NCBI GenBank assembly: GCA_029861825.1
Contig: JAOTYN010000245.1
Coordinates: 1 to 6,440, forward strand
DNA: 6,440 nt
Source of the DNA: Cyclobacteriaceae bacterium
GTDB taxonomy: Bacteria; Bacteroidota; Bacteroidia; Cytophagales; Cyclobacteriaceae
Direction of reading: 5' to 3'
The notes under the pieces are model-generated. The model searched no databases. It was not told where the DNA came from and was given only the letters and a program-made list of their open reading frames with translations. Positions 1 to 5,840 of this stretch are shown in pieces. Made by a program: the position numbers and the translations under genes. Each line of letters starts with the position of its first letter. Position 1 is the first letter of the stretch.

Positions 1-603
1 CACCTGATCTATGTAGATCTTTAAATATTTCATGGCAGAAGTTCCTATGGGGACCAACCGCTCTTTGTTGCCTTTTCCTCTTATACGCAGAAAACCCACA
101 TCGAAATGAATGTCTCCTTTTTTTAATGCCAGCAATTCGCTAACCCGCAAACCCGAACTATACAGGGTCTCCACCACCGCCCGGTCACGAGCCCCATGCG
201 GCGTGGCATGATCGATGGCTTGAATGATCTTCTCAATCTCTTCATAGCTAAGAGTATCCGGCAAACGCCGGCCCAGTCTGGGCCCTTCCAGTAAGGCAGC
301 CGGATCATGTTCCCTAATTTCTTCAAACAACAGAAACTTGAAGAAAGCCTTAATACCTGATATTATGCGGGCCTGCGACCGGGGTTGTATGCCCAAATCA
401 TGCAGAAATACTAAAAAATTCTGTAAATCAACAGTACTGATCTGGGTAACCGCTAATGGTGATGGTTGTTGCTGTGCAAACTGCTTTAACTTGGTAATGT
501 CTGCGATATAGGCAGCCACAGAGTTCTCCGATAAGGATCTTTCCAGCTTCAGATAATTCTCAAAGCGCTTAATGATTTCCGTCCAGGTAATGCTTTGGGC
601 CAC
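1..603 (-). CDS. xerD: Tyrosine recombinase XerD, N-terminal two thirds (cut by window edge)
   Basis: This is the XerC/XerD-type site-specific recombinase that resolves chromosome dimers at dif, acting in the cytoplasm with FtsK. The visible part holds the SAM-like core-binding domain (FENYLKLERSLSENSVAAY, about the first 90 residues) and the start of the catalytic domain. The first catalytic Arg lies in SSGLRVSELLAL (codon 145-147) and the catalytic Lys in RIRGKGNKERLVPIG (codon 73-75). The HxxR, His and Tyr catalytic residues would lie beyond the left edge; family length is about 300 residues and about 200 are seen. The frame is open from 690 downward, but the only in-frame ATG in the window is deep in the catalytic domain (31-33). 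I take GTG at 601-603; ATT at 589-591 is an alternative that aligns with the usual M-x-W N-terminus. It is divergent from aroQ. Family identity is firm; XerD rather than XerC is judged from overall similarity. Confidence 0.92.
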   Translation of the reverse strand, partial: MAQSITWTEIIKRFENYLKLERSLSENSVAAYIADITKLKQFAQQQPSPLAVTQISTVDLQNFLVFLHDLGIQPRSQARIISGIKAFFKFLLFEEIREHDPAALLEGPRLGRRLPDTLSYEEIEKIIQAIDHATPHGARDRAVVETLYSSGLRVSELLALKKGDIHFDVGFLRIRGKGNKERLVPIGTSAMKYLKIYIDQV

Positions 604-606
604 AAC

Positions 607-614
607 CAAAGATA
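607..614 (-). promoter_or_regulatory. Candidate -7 element for xerD
   Basis: The minus strand reads TATCTTTG, an exact match to the Bacteroidota -7 consensus TAnnTTTG. It sits 3 bases upstream of the GTG chosen as the xerD start. No TTTG or TTG -33 element is found at the usual distance, so the match is half a promoter. If it is used, transcription would begin at about 600-602, leaving almost no leader for a GTG start and about 10 bases for the ATT at 589-591. Confidence 0.4.
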
Positions 615-660
615 ATATTAAGGTGGCTAAAATTGATTTATATCTTTTATATTTAACCGC

Positions 661-1086
661 ATGAAGCTCATCATCATAAATGGACCCAATCTAAATCTCC
701 TGGGAGTGCGGGAAAAAAGTATATATGGTGATCAACATTTTGAATCTTATTTGGAGGAACTGAGAAAGCAGTGGCCCCAGGTAGATATAGACTATTTTCA
801 ATCCAACGTAGAGGGAGAATTAATTGACAAGCTGCATCAAGTAGGGTTTGAAATAGACGGTATCATATTAAATGCTGGAGGGTACACCCATACTTCCGTA
901 GCTATTGCCGACGCCATTGCGGCTATTCAATCGCCGGTCATTGAAGTACATATTTCCAATATACATGCCCGGGAGTCATTTCGACACCAAAGCCTAATCA
1001 GTAAGAACTGCCTGGGGATCATAGCTGGTTTTGGCTTGGGAAGCTATCTGTTGGCTATCAAGCATTTTGTGAATTCAAGATCATGA
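661..1086 (+). CDS. aroQ: Type II 3-dehydroquinate dehydratase
   Basis: This enzyme dehydrates 3-dehydroquinate to 3-dehydroshikimate, step three of the shikimate pathway, as a cytoplasmic dodecamer in known members. All type II signatures are present in order: NGPNLNLLGVRE (8-19) with the catalytic Arg, the catalytic Tyr in SIYGD (22), FQSNVEGELIDKLH (46-59), NAGGYTHTSVAIADA (71-85), and VIEVHISNIHARESFRH (93-109) with the active-site His, ending in GFGLGSYLLAI. The length of 141 residues is normal for the family (about 140-150). The start at 661 gives the standard MKLIIINGPN N-terminus. It has no visible Shine-Dalgarno sequence, as elsewhere in the window. The TATCTTTT at 641-648 resembles a -7 element but lacks a -33 partner. 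Its stop overlaps the next start by 4 bases, so the aminotransferase is probably translationally coupled. Identity is close to certain. Confidence 0.97.
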   Translation: MKLIIINGPNLNLLGVREKSIYGDQHFESYLEELRKQWPQVDIDYFQSNVEGELIDKLHQVGFEIDGIILNAGGYTHTSVAIADAIAAIQSPVIEVHISNIHARESFRHQSLISKNCLGIIAGFGLGSYLLAIKHFVNSRS

Positions 1087-2144
1087 TCAGTTTCTACCCC
1101 GGGCCCTCTCAGGTGTATCGCCAGGTGCCAAAATGGGTAACAAAGGCCTATGCTGAAGGTTATCTAAGCGTCAACCACCGCAGTGCGCAGTTTGAAGCGT
1201 TGATGAGCCAAACACAAACTTTGCTGCGTGAGAACTTGAGGATCCCTGGTGATTATCATTGTTATTTTACTTCCTCGGCTACCGAATGCTGGGAGATCAT
1301 AGCCCAATCTCTTGTGGTATCCAAAAGCGCGCATTTATTCAATGGCGCATTCGGCCGGAAATGGTATCAGTACACTCGGAAATTAATACCAAAATCTCAA
1401 GAGTTTGTATTTGACAGCAATGTGGTACTGTCTCCTGATCTTTTACCAGCATCGCATGGGGCAGACCTGATAGCCATAACCCAAAATGAAACCTCAAATG
1501 GCACCCAAGTCTCTGCTGGCAATCTGCAATTGATGCGGGAGAAATTAACCGAACCTCTTATCGCAATTGACGTGACCTCCTCTCTAGGAGGAATTGACTT
1601 GCCCTGGGAATTTGGGGATGTTTGGTTTGCTTCTGTACAAAAATGTCTGGGTTTACCAGCTGGAATGGGATTGCTGATCTGCTCGCCCCGTTGCCTGCAA
1701 AGGGCTGAGGAAATTGGAGATCATCAGCACTACAACAGCCTGCTGCATTTGGATTTTCACATGAAGAACCACCAGACAACTCATACTCCTAATGTTCTGA
1801 ACATCTACCTTTTGAATAAAGTACTGAAGAAGACCCAGTCCATAAAGAGTACCCAAAAAAAAGTGGAACTTCGATATAATAAGTGGTTGGACTACCTGCA
1901 CACACTTAACTCATTGGATCATTTAATAGATAATCCAGAGGTGCGATCCCATACGGTAATTGCGCTTAAGGGCGATCCTCGGCAAGTTCAAAGTATTATT
2001 GACTGTAGCAAGGAAAATGAAATTGAGATAGGCCGTGGGTATGGAGATTTAAAGAATACCACATTGCGCCTGGCTAACTTCCCAGCCCTGCGAGTAAAAC
2101 ATATCAAGGCCTTGCAAAAATTGTGGAGTAAAATGAGATATTGA
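1083..2144 (+). CDS. Class V PLP-dependent aminotransferase, SerC/alanine-glyoxylate transaminase-like
   Basis: This is a fold-type I PLP enzyme of aminotransferase class V, 353 residues, cytoplasmic. Visible features in order are an FYPGPSQV substrate-loop start (4-11), NHRSAQFEAL (31-40), the PLP-phosphate region FTSSATECWE (62-71), QNETSNG (134-140), the cofactor Asp in AIDVTSSLGG (D163), and the Schiff-base Lys in ASVQKCLGLPAGMG (K187). HTPNVLNIYLL (234-244) and RLANFPALR (329-337) follow. The pattern HRS...NETSNG...D...QK is that of phosphoserine aminotransferase and alanine-glyoxylate transaminase relatives. The sequence departs from canonical SerC (for example, it starts FYPGPS rather than FNAGPA), so I do not assign serC. 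Substrates could be phosphoserine, serine/glyoxylate or another amino acid. The start ATG overlaps the aroQ stop (ATGA), giving a two-gene operon. PLP aminotransferase is certain; the substrate is not. Confidence 0.88.
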   Translation: MISFYPGPSQVYRQVPKWVTKAYAEGYLSVNHRSAQFEALMSQTQTLLRENLRIPGDYHCYFTSSATECWEIIAQSLVVSKSAHLFNGAFGRKWYQYTRKLIPKSQEFVFDSNVVLSPDLLPASHGADLIAITQNETSNGTQVSAGNLQLMREKLTEPLIAIDVTSSLGGIDLPWEFGDVWFASVQKCLGLPAGMGLLICSPRCLQRAEEIGDHQHYNSLLHLDFHMKNHQTTHTPNVLNIYLLNKVLKKTQSIKSTQKKVELRYNKWLDYLHTLNSLDHLIDNPEVRSHTVIALKGDPRQVQSIIDCSKENEIEIGRGYGDLKNTTLRLANFPALRVKHIKALQKLWSKMRY

Positions 2145-2155
2145 GCCTTTAAAGT

Positions 2156-2186
2156 TTTGCCGCCGTAAACACTTTTTCTAGCTTTG
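2156..2186 (+). promoter_or_regulatory. Bacteroidota-type promoter for marC-rnhA
   Basis: TTTG at 2156-2159 and TAGCTTTG at 2179-2186 are separated by 19 bases, matching the Bacteroidota sigma consensus TTTG-N19-TAnnTTTG exactly. Transcription would start near 2191-2193, leaving a leader of only about 10 bases before the ATG at 2203. The -33 element lies 11 bases after the aminotransferase stop. It separates the aroQ pair from the marC-rnhA pair. Confidence 0.78.
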
Positions 2187-2202
2187 CGGAAATTTAATAG
2201 GC

Positions 2203-2775
2203 ATGCTAAATTTTAAAGACATTCTTTCAGTAACCCTGATCCTATTCTCGGTAATCGATATTCTGGGATCTATACCTGTGGTAATCGATCTAAAAAAAAG
2301 GGCGGGACACATCCAGTCAGAAAAAGCCACCCTGGTGTCGGGGATCATAATGATCATTTTTCTTTTCCTGGGCCAGTCCATACTTTCGCTGTTTGGACTT
2401 GACATTGAATCTTTCGCGGTAGCCGGTGGATTGGTAATGTTTATTTTAGGGATGGAAATGATCCTAGGTGTGAGGATTTTCAAAGTAGCCCCCGACGAAT
2501 CTGATTCGGCCTCCGTTGTGCCTCTAGCTTTTCCCATAATTGCCGGAGCGGGTACCATGACTACCATTTTAGCGTTGCGAGCCGAGTTCTCTGTATATAA
2601 TATCTTAGTGGGCATCGCGTTCAATTTATTGTTCGTCTATTTAGTTTTAAAATCATCGGGTTGGTTGGAGAAAAAATTAGGAACAGGAGGGTTTAATATC
2701 TTGCGTAAAGTATTTGGCATCATTTTGTTGGCAATTGCCATCAAACTCATCAAGAACAATCTATTCGTTATATGA
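2203..2775 (+). CDS. MarC family (UPF0056) integral membrane protein
   Basis: This is an inner-membrane protein of the MarC/UPF0056 family, whose transport substrate or role is not established. The early link to multiple antibiotic resistance in E. coli was not upheld. The 190-residue sequence shows about six hydrophobic segments (roughly 8-28, 43-64, 70-89, 106-126, 131-149, 168-186). The family hallmarks are in place: the first-helix motif DILGSIPVVIDLKKR (19-33) and the duplicated-half motif VPLAFPIIAGAGTMTTIL (106-123). The second-half loop reads AGAG where many proteobacterial members have AGPG. A positively charged KKR follows the first helix. It has its own consensus promoter and ends in an ATGA overlap with rnhA. 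Family assignment is firm; no function beyond membrane localisation can be claimed. Confidence 0.93.
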   Translation: MLNFKDILSVTLILFSVIDILGSIPVVIDLKKRAGHIQSEKATLVSGIIMIIFLFLGQSILSLFGLDIESFAVAGGLVMFILGMEMILGVRIFKVAPDESDSASVVPLAFPIIAGAGTMTTILALRAEFSVYNILVGIAFNLLFVYLVLKSSGWLEKKLGTGGFNILRKVFGIILLAIAIKLIKNNLFVI

Positions 2776-3224
2776 TCACCATTTATACCGACGGAGCAAG
2801 TAGTGGTAATCCGGGCCCCGGGGGCTATGGCACCGTGTTGTTGTATAAACAGCATAGAAAAGAACTTTCGGAGGGCTTTCGTCTCACCACTAATAACCGT
2901 ATGGAATTACTAGCGGTAATCAGGGGACTGGAGGCCTTAAAAGGAACTGGCCACAGAGTCACGATTTACTCTGACTCCAAGTATGTAGTTGACGCTGTGG
3001 AGAAAGGGTGGCTGTGGAACTGGGAGAAAAAAAATTTCAAAGGAAAAAAAAATCCGGACCTTTGGAAGGATTTTCTAATGGTTTTTCGCCGTCACAAGGT
3101 GTCCTTCAAATGGGTGAAAGGCCATGATGGGAATCCTCTAAACGAACGCTGTGACCAGCTAGCTGTGGAAGCGGCTGCCGGTAATAACCTACAGGTTGAT
3201 CATGGCTTTGAGGCCAACAGTTAG
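2772..3224 (+). CDS. rnhA: Ribonuclease HI
   Basis: This type 1 RNase H cleaves the RNA strand of RNA-DNA hybrids (R-loops, Okazaki primers) in the cytoplasm with Mg2+. The 150 residues match the E. coli enzyme (155) in length. The catalytic carboxylates are all visible: D7 in YTDGASSGNPGPGGYG, E45 in NNRMELLAVI, D68 in IYSDSKYVV, and D128 in NERCDQLA. The catalytic-loop His is H118 in WVKGHDGNPLNERCD. The basic helix-loop region that binds the hybrid is present as GWLWNWEKKNFKGKKNPDLW (79-98), so this is the handle-bearing bacterial form and not a minimal one. The start overlaps the marC stop by 4 bases, suggesting translational coupling. The TAG stop overlaps the stop of the opposing saccharopine dehydrogenase gene. 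The assignment is near certain. Confidence 0.97.
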   Translation: MITIYTDGASSGNPGPGGYGTVLLYKQHRKELSEGFRLTTNNRMELLAVIRGLEALKGTGHRVTIYSDSKYVVDAVEKGWLWNWEKKNFKGKKNPDLWKDFLMVFRRHKVSFKWVKGHDGNPLNERCDQLAVEAAAGNNLQVDHGFEANS

Positions 3225-4552
3225 AGCTCTTTTTCAATAAACTGCACCCCTAAATGCCGCAGCTCATGTAAAATAGGTGCATAATACTGTTCGGTTAGCG
3301 GAACTTTTACGCCGGTGTCTTGAATCTTACCAGTGAGTATCAATTTTGCAGCAATAGCCAACGGCCACCCCACTGTCTTGGACATGGCGGTATTTTGGGT
3401 ATCGTCACCTTTGGAAACCAAAGACATGCTCAAGGTGGTCTCCAGTCCGGATTCCAAGTAACCCAATTGATGTTGCATTACAATCATGTCTTTATCCTGA
3501 GATCCCAGATACCATTTAGATTCTAAAATATGTTGGAGGATATCCGCGGGGCTACCCTGTTGAAGGGCCACCGGAACATTTTCAAAGATTCCCAGCCATT
3601 TAAGCTTATTCATTATGTCACCTGTTGTTGGTAGATTCAGGTAATCACATAGTTTTTCTTCCACCGATTTATGGGGATGGAAGTACAAGAAAGTATTGAT
3701 AAAATCCCTGTATGTCATATTAGAAAGGTCCTTTAAACTATAGGAATCGTCGGTAAGGCCCAATTGAACAAAAACATTCCAAGCCTCACAAAAGCCCGGA
3801 CGTCGCAGGGTTCCACGAATCAATGTTGATACATCTTGCAGTCCGTAAAGTTGCCGGTACTTCAATGAATCGCGGTTGGCATAACCCTCAAACTCTCCAT
3901 ACCCTTCAACCTGGACCTTTTCCAGTCGCGTAAATAGCCGGTGGTAGGGAATATACTTATATCTTCCATTGCGGATAAATTGGGCCGTTTCCTTGCCTGC
4001 CAGCACTACGTTTCTTGGATTCCAGGTGAATTTATAATTCCATGGGTTGTCCTCCGACTCCGGGGCCATCAAGCCTCCGGTATATGAAATGAAACTTCGG
4101 ATCTCTGCTTCCGGAAGCTCTCTTACTTTATTCAGCGCTGACATGGCCGTCATATGATCCAGGCCAGGGTCCAATCCGCACTCATTTAAGAATAGCAGAC
4201 CACGACTCACTACATCTTCATGTAACTCCTGCATTTGCGGTGATACATAAGAAGCAGTTAATAAACTCTTTCCAAACTGTAGGCAAATTCTGCCTACTGT
4301 GGGATGGAATCTGGCGGGCAACAAAGAGATTACCAAAGTGGCCTCCTTAATAAGTCGGCTTACTTCGTTTTCATGATTCAAATCAAAAGCTACTGCCCGA
4401 CCCCGAGTGTGCCCGTTCACTTTCTGCTGCGCTAGCTCTAATGATTTATCAGCCACTACCAGCTCCCATTGGAGGGCTTGGGTGTTGGCCAACAGGTAGT
4501 CTATCAAAGAGGTGGCGGAACGGCCGGCCCCCAGAACTAAAATTTGTGTCAT
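3221..4552 (-). CDS. Saccharopine dehydrogenase, Lys9-like (L-glutamate-forming type)
   Basis: This is an NAD(P)-dependent saccharopine dehydrogenase/reductase-family enzyme, cytoplasmic, linking saccharopine with glutamate and 2-aminoadipate semialdehyde in lysine metabolism. From the start used here (443 residues), an N-terminal Rossmann fold opens with ILVLGAGRSATSL (4-16). It is followed by LVISLLPARFHPTVG, ASYVSPQM, the family signature NECGLDPGLDHM (123-134), and YTGGLMAPESEDNPWNYKF (157-175), which lines the saccharopine site in fungal saccharopine reductase. A long C-terminal catalytic/dimerisation part follows. I chose ATG at 4550-4552 because it puts the Rossmann strand at the N-terminus as in homologues. 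An in-frame ATG at 4571-4573 would add seven residues (MGLKSSQ). It converges with rnhA with overlapping stops and is divergent from the cytidine deaminase gene. Direction of flux (lysine breakdown or another use) cannot be read from the sequence. Confidence 0.88.
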   Translation of the reverse strand: MTQILVLGAGRSATSLIDYLLANTQALQWELVVADKSLELAQQKVNGHTRGRAVAFDLNHENEVSRLIKEATLVISLLPARFHPTVGRICLQFGKSLLTASYVSPQMQELHEDVVSRGLLFLNECGLDPGLDHMTAMSALNKVRELPEAEIRSFISYTGGLMAPESEDNPWNYKFTWNPRNVVLAGKETAQFIRNGRYKYIPYHRLFTRLEKVQVEGYGEFEGYANRDSLKYRQLYGLQDVSTLIRGTLRRPGFCEAWNVFVQLGLTDDSYSLKDLSNMTYRDFINTFLYFHPHKSVEEKLCDYLNLPTTGDIMNKLKWLGIFENVPVALQQGSPADILQHILESKWYLGSQDKDMIVMQHQLGYLESGLETTLSMSLVSKGDDTQNTAMSKTVGWPLAIAAKLILTGKIQDTGVKVPLTEQYYAPILHELRHLGVQFIEKEL

Positions 4553-4627
4553 CTGTGAAGATTTGAGGCCCAAGATAAGACTTTATCACGACCTAAGCAC
4601 ATCAATTATCACCCTTTGCAAACACCG

Positions 4628-4645
4628 CCATAGCTAATGCTATGG
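4628..4645. repeat. Perfect inverted repeat in the divergent intergenic region
   Basis: CCATAGC and GCTATGG (7 bp each) flank a TAAT spacer: CCATAGCTAATGCTATGG. It lies in the 147-base region between the divergent starts of the saccharopine dehydrogenase and cytidine deaminase genes, about 75 and 55 bases from them. There is no T-tract after it, so it does not look like a terminator. A regulator binding site acting on one or both genes is possible but unproven. Confidence 0.5.
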
Positions 4646-4699
4646 AGATTGTCAGTAACGAAAAAATTGTACTATATTACAGTGAGTTTAATCATCGAC

Positions 4700-5182
4700 A
4701 TGCCCGTTAGATTCACACAGGAAATCTTCTTGGAGGAATACGAGGAAGCGGAATTGGACCCGCAAAGTATGGAGTTAATGAGGCGGGCGCGATCAGCAAG
4801 TGAGCAAGCCTATGCTCCCTACTCTGAGTTTAAAGTTGGCGCGGCGGTGATGTTGGAAAGTGGTCAAATAGTTGTGGGTAATAATCAGGAAAACGCGGCC
4901 TACCCTACAGGCCTATGCGCTGAACGGGTGGCACTATTTACAGCTTCAAGCAATCATCCCCGTAGCCCATTTCTAAAAATAGCGATCAGTGCGCAAAAAA
5001 GCGGTCAGGCACAAGTGGAAGTTACTCCTTGTGGGGCCTGCCGTCAAGCCATGATGGAATATCAAAACTTGCAGAATTCCCCAATAGAAGTACTTATGGA
5101 AGGAACTAAGGGGAAGATATACCGGGCTAACTCGGTGGATATGCTGTTGCCCTTTAAGTTTTCCAGCGAAAGTCTGAAATAA
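4700..5182 (+). CDS. cdd: Cytidine deaminase
   Basis: This zinc enzyme hydrolytically deaminates cytidine and deoxycytidine to uridine and deoxyuridine in pyrimidine salvage. The 160 residues hold the full homotetrameric-type signature: SEFKVGAAV (42-50) and NNQENAAYP (61-69) for substrate binding, then the zinc and proton-shuttle motif CAER (C73, E75), then TPCGACRQ (C111 and C114, with C73 the three zinc ligands). The N-terminal 20 residues (FTQEIFLEEYEEAELDPQ) extend beyond short Cdd forms, which are about 130 residues. I start at 4700, because the in-frame ATG at 4637 falls inside the inverted repeat and would add 21 residues of non-family sequence. Upstream, TTG (4649-4651) and TATATTAC (4673-4680) are only a weak promoter match. 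The SiaB-like kinase gene follows after 9 bases, suggesting co-transcription. Confidence 0.95.
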   Translation: MPVRFTQEIFLEEYEEAELDPQSMELMRRARSASEQAYAPYSEFKVGAAVMLESGQIVVGNNQENAAYPTGLCAERVALFTASSNHPRSPFLKIAISAQKSGQAQVEVTPCGACRQAMMEYQNLQNSPIEVLMEGTKGKIYRANSVDMLLPFKFSSESLK

Positions 5183-5191
5183 CCGATTAAA

Positions 5192-5743
5192 ATGAAATTC
5201 AAGTACGATCTGCATCAAAATATGGATCCTTCCAGTATTATTCTGGTCTACGAGGGGAAGTTCGATCAGCAGGTCACCAAATCTGTACTGCTACTAGCTG
5301 AAAGAAATATTGATTCTCTGCAAGAAGATCCCACGGTAAAAAGAAAGGTTTTCAATGTAATCGTGGAGTGCTTACAGAATATTGTGAAACACGGGGAAAA
5401 TCTCGGTAGTGTTGATCTAAAAAACGGTTTACCTATTTTTATGATCGGGCGGGAACACGAACAATATGTAATAGCTTCTGGAAACGCGGTGCCCAGCAAT
5501 CAGGTTAAGGACCTCACGGGGAAAATCGAACGGATCAACAAACTAGATCGGGAAGGGCTAAAGCAATTGTACAAAGAGATCATGCGAAACAATGATATCT
5601 CCGACAAAGGCGGAGCGGGATTAGGTCTAGTGGATATGGCCCGTAAATCAGGGGGAAAGCTGGAGTACGATTTCAGGAAAATAAACAAGGATCTGACCTA
5701 TTTTTCCCTGCAGGTCACCATTCCTCAGCAAATCCCCAAATAA
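5192..5743 (+). CDS. SiaB-family GHKL protein kinase (partner-switch regulator)
   Basis: This 183-residue cytoplasmic protein resembles the SiaB-family kinases. SiaB of the Pseudomonas SiaABCD system is a GHKL-fold Ser/Thr kinase that phosphorylates the small protein SiaC, controlling aggregation and c-di-GMP output. An N-box-like helix is seen in VFNVIVECLQNIVKHGEN (53-70), with E59 and N63 placed as the general base and Mg2+ ligand. A glycine-rich G-box-like ATP lid is seen in DKGGAGLGLVDMARKSGG (138-155). No membrane segment or sensor domain is visible. ATG 5192 lies 9 bases after the cdd stop, with no promoter between. A SiaC-like (DUF1987) gene, often next to SiaB-like genes in Bacteroidota, is not downstream here: a promoter and an unrelated secreted protein follow. 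It could instead be an anti-sigma-like kinase with another partner. GHKL-type kinase is likely; SiaB family is my recognition from the sequence. Confidence 0.75.
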   Translation: MKFKYDLHQNMDPSSIILVYEGKFDQQVTKSVLLLAERNIDSLQEDPTVKRKVFNVIVECLQNIVKHGENLGSVDLKNGLPIFMIGREHEQYVIASGNAVPSNQVKDLTGKIERINKLDREGLKQLYKEIMRNNDISDKGGAGLGLVDMARKSGGKLEYDFRKINKDLTYFSLQVTIPQQIPK

Positions 5744-5775
5744 AACACACTTGTAAGGTCTCTTCCGGTATACCA

Positions 5776-5806
5776 TTTGTTCCAGAAGCCATAAATTTTA
5801 TTTTTG
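5776..5806 (+). promoter_or_regulatory. Bacteroidota-type promoter for the small secreted protein gene
   Basis: TTTG at 5776-5779 and TATTTTTG at 5799-5806 are spaced by 19 bases, the same layout as the promoter before the MarC-family gene. Transcription would begin near 5811-5814, giving a leader of about 28 bases before ATG 5841. An 8-base palindrome, GGTATACC (5767-5774), abuts the -33 element on its upstream side. It indicates that the downstream gene is transcribed apart from cdd and the kinase gene. Confidence 0.75.
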
Positions 5807-5840
5807 TAGTGCGTCATTTTTTGGGATAACTATTATAACG

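Noticed and set aside
123..326. 67-residue minus-strand open frame within xerD
   Set aside because: It is out of frame with the clearly conserved recombinase sequence on the same strand.
1..603. xerD as an integrase marking an integrative element
   Set aside because: It reads as housekeeping XerD, sits beside aroQ, and no attachment repeats, tRNA or element genes are visible.
641..648. TATCTTTT as a promoter -7 element for aroQ
   Set aside because: The last base differs from consensus and there is no TTTG or TTG at the right spacing upstream; too weak to list.
2178..2624. 148-residue minus-strand open frame opposite the MarC-family gene
   Set aside because: Low-complexity, family-free translation antisense to a clear gene, and it covers that gene's promoter; a shadow frame.
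3223..3234. AGAGCTCT followed by five T as a terminator
   Set aside because: A perfect 8-base palindrome leaves no loop and so makes a poor hairpin, and the bases are accounted for as coding sequence of the convergent gene.
4553..4573. Seven-residue N-terminal extension of the saccharopine dehydrogenase
   Set aside because: The ATG at 4550-4552 places the Rossmann strand right at the N-terminus as expected; the extension cannot be excluded but is less likely.
4571..4577. Minus-strand TATCTTG as a promoter for the saccharopine dehydrogenase
   Set aside because: One T is missing from the consensus and the nearest upstream TTG is 25 bases away, outside the usual spacing.
4637..4699. Longer cytidine deaminase start at 4637
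   Set aside because: The ATG lies within the inverted repeat and the 21 extra residues do not resemble the family; 4700 gives a sensible N-terminus.
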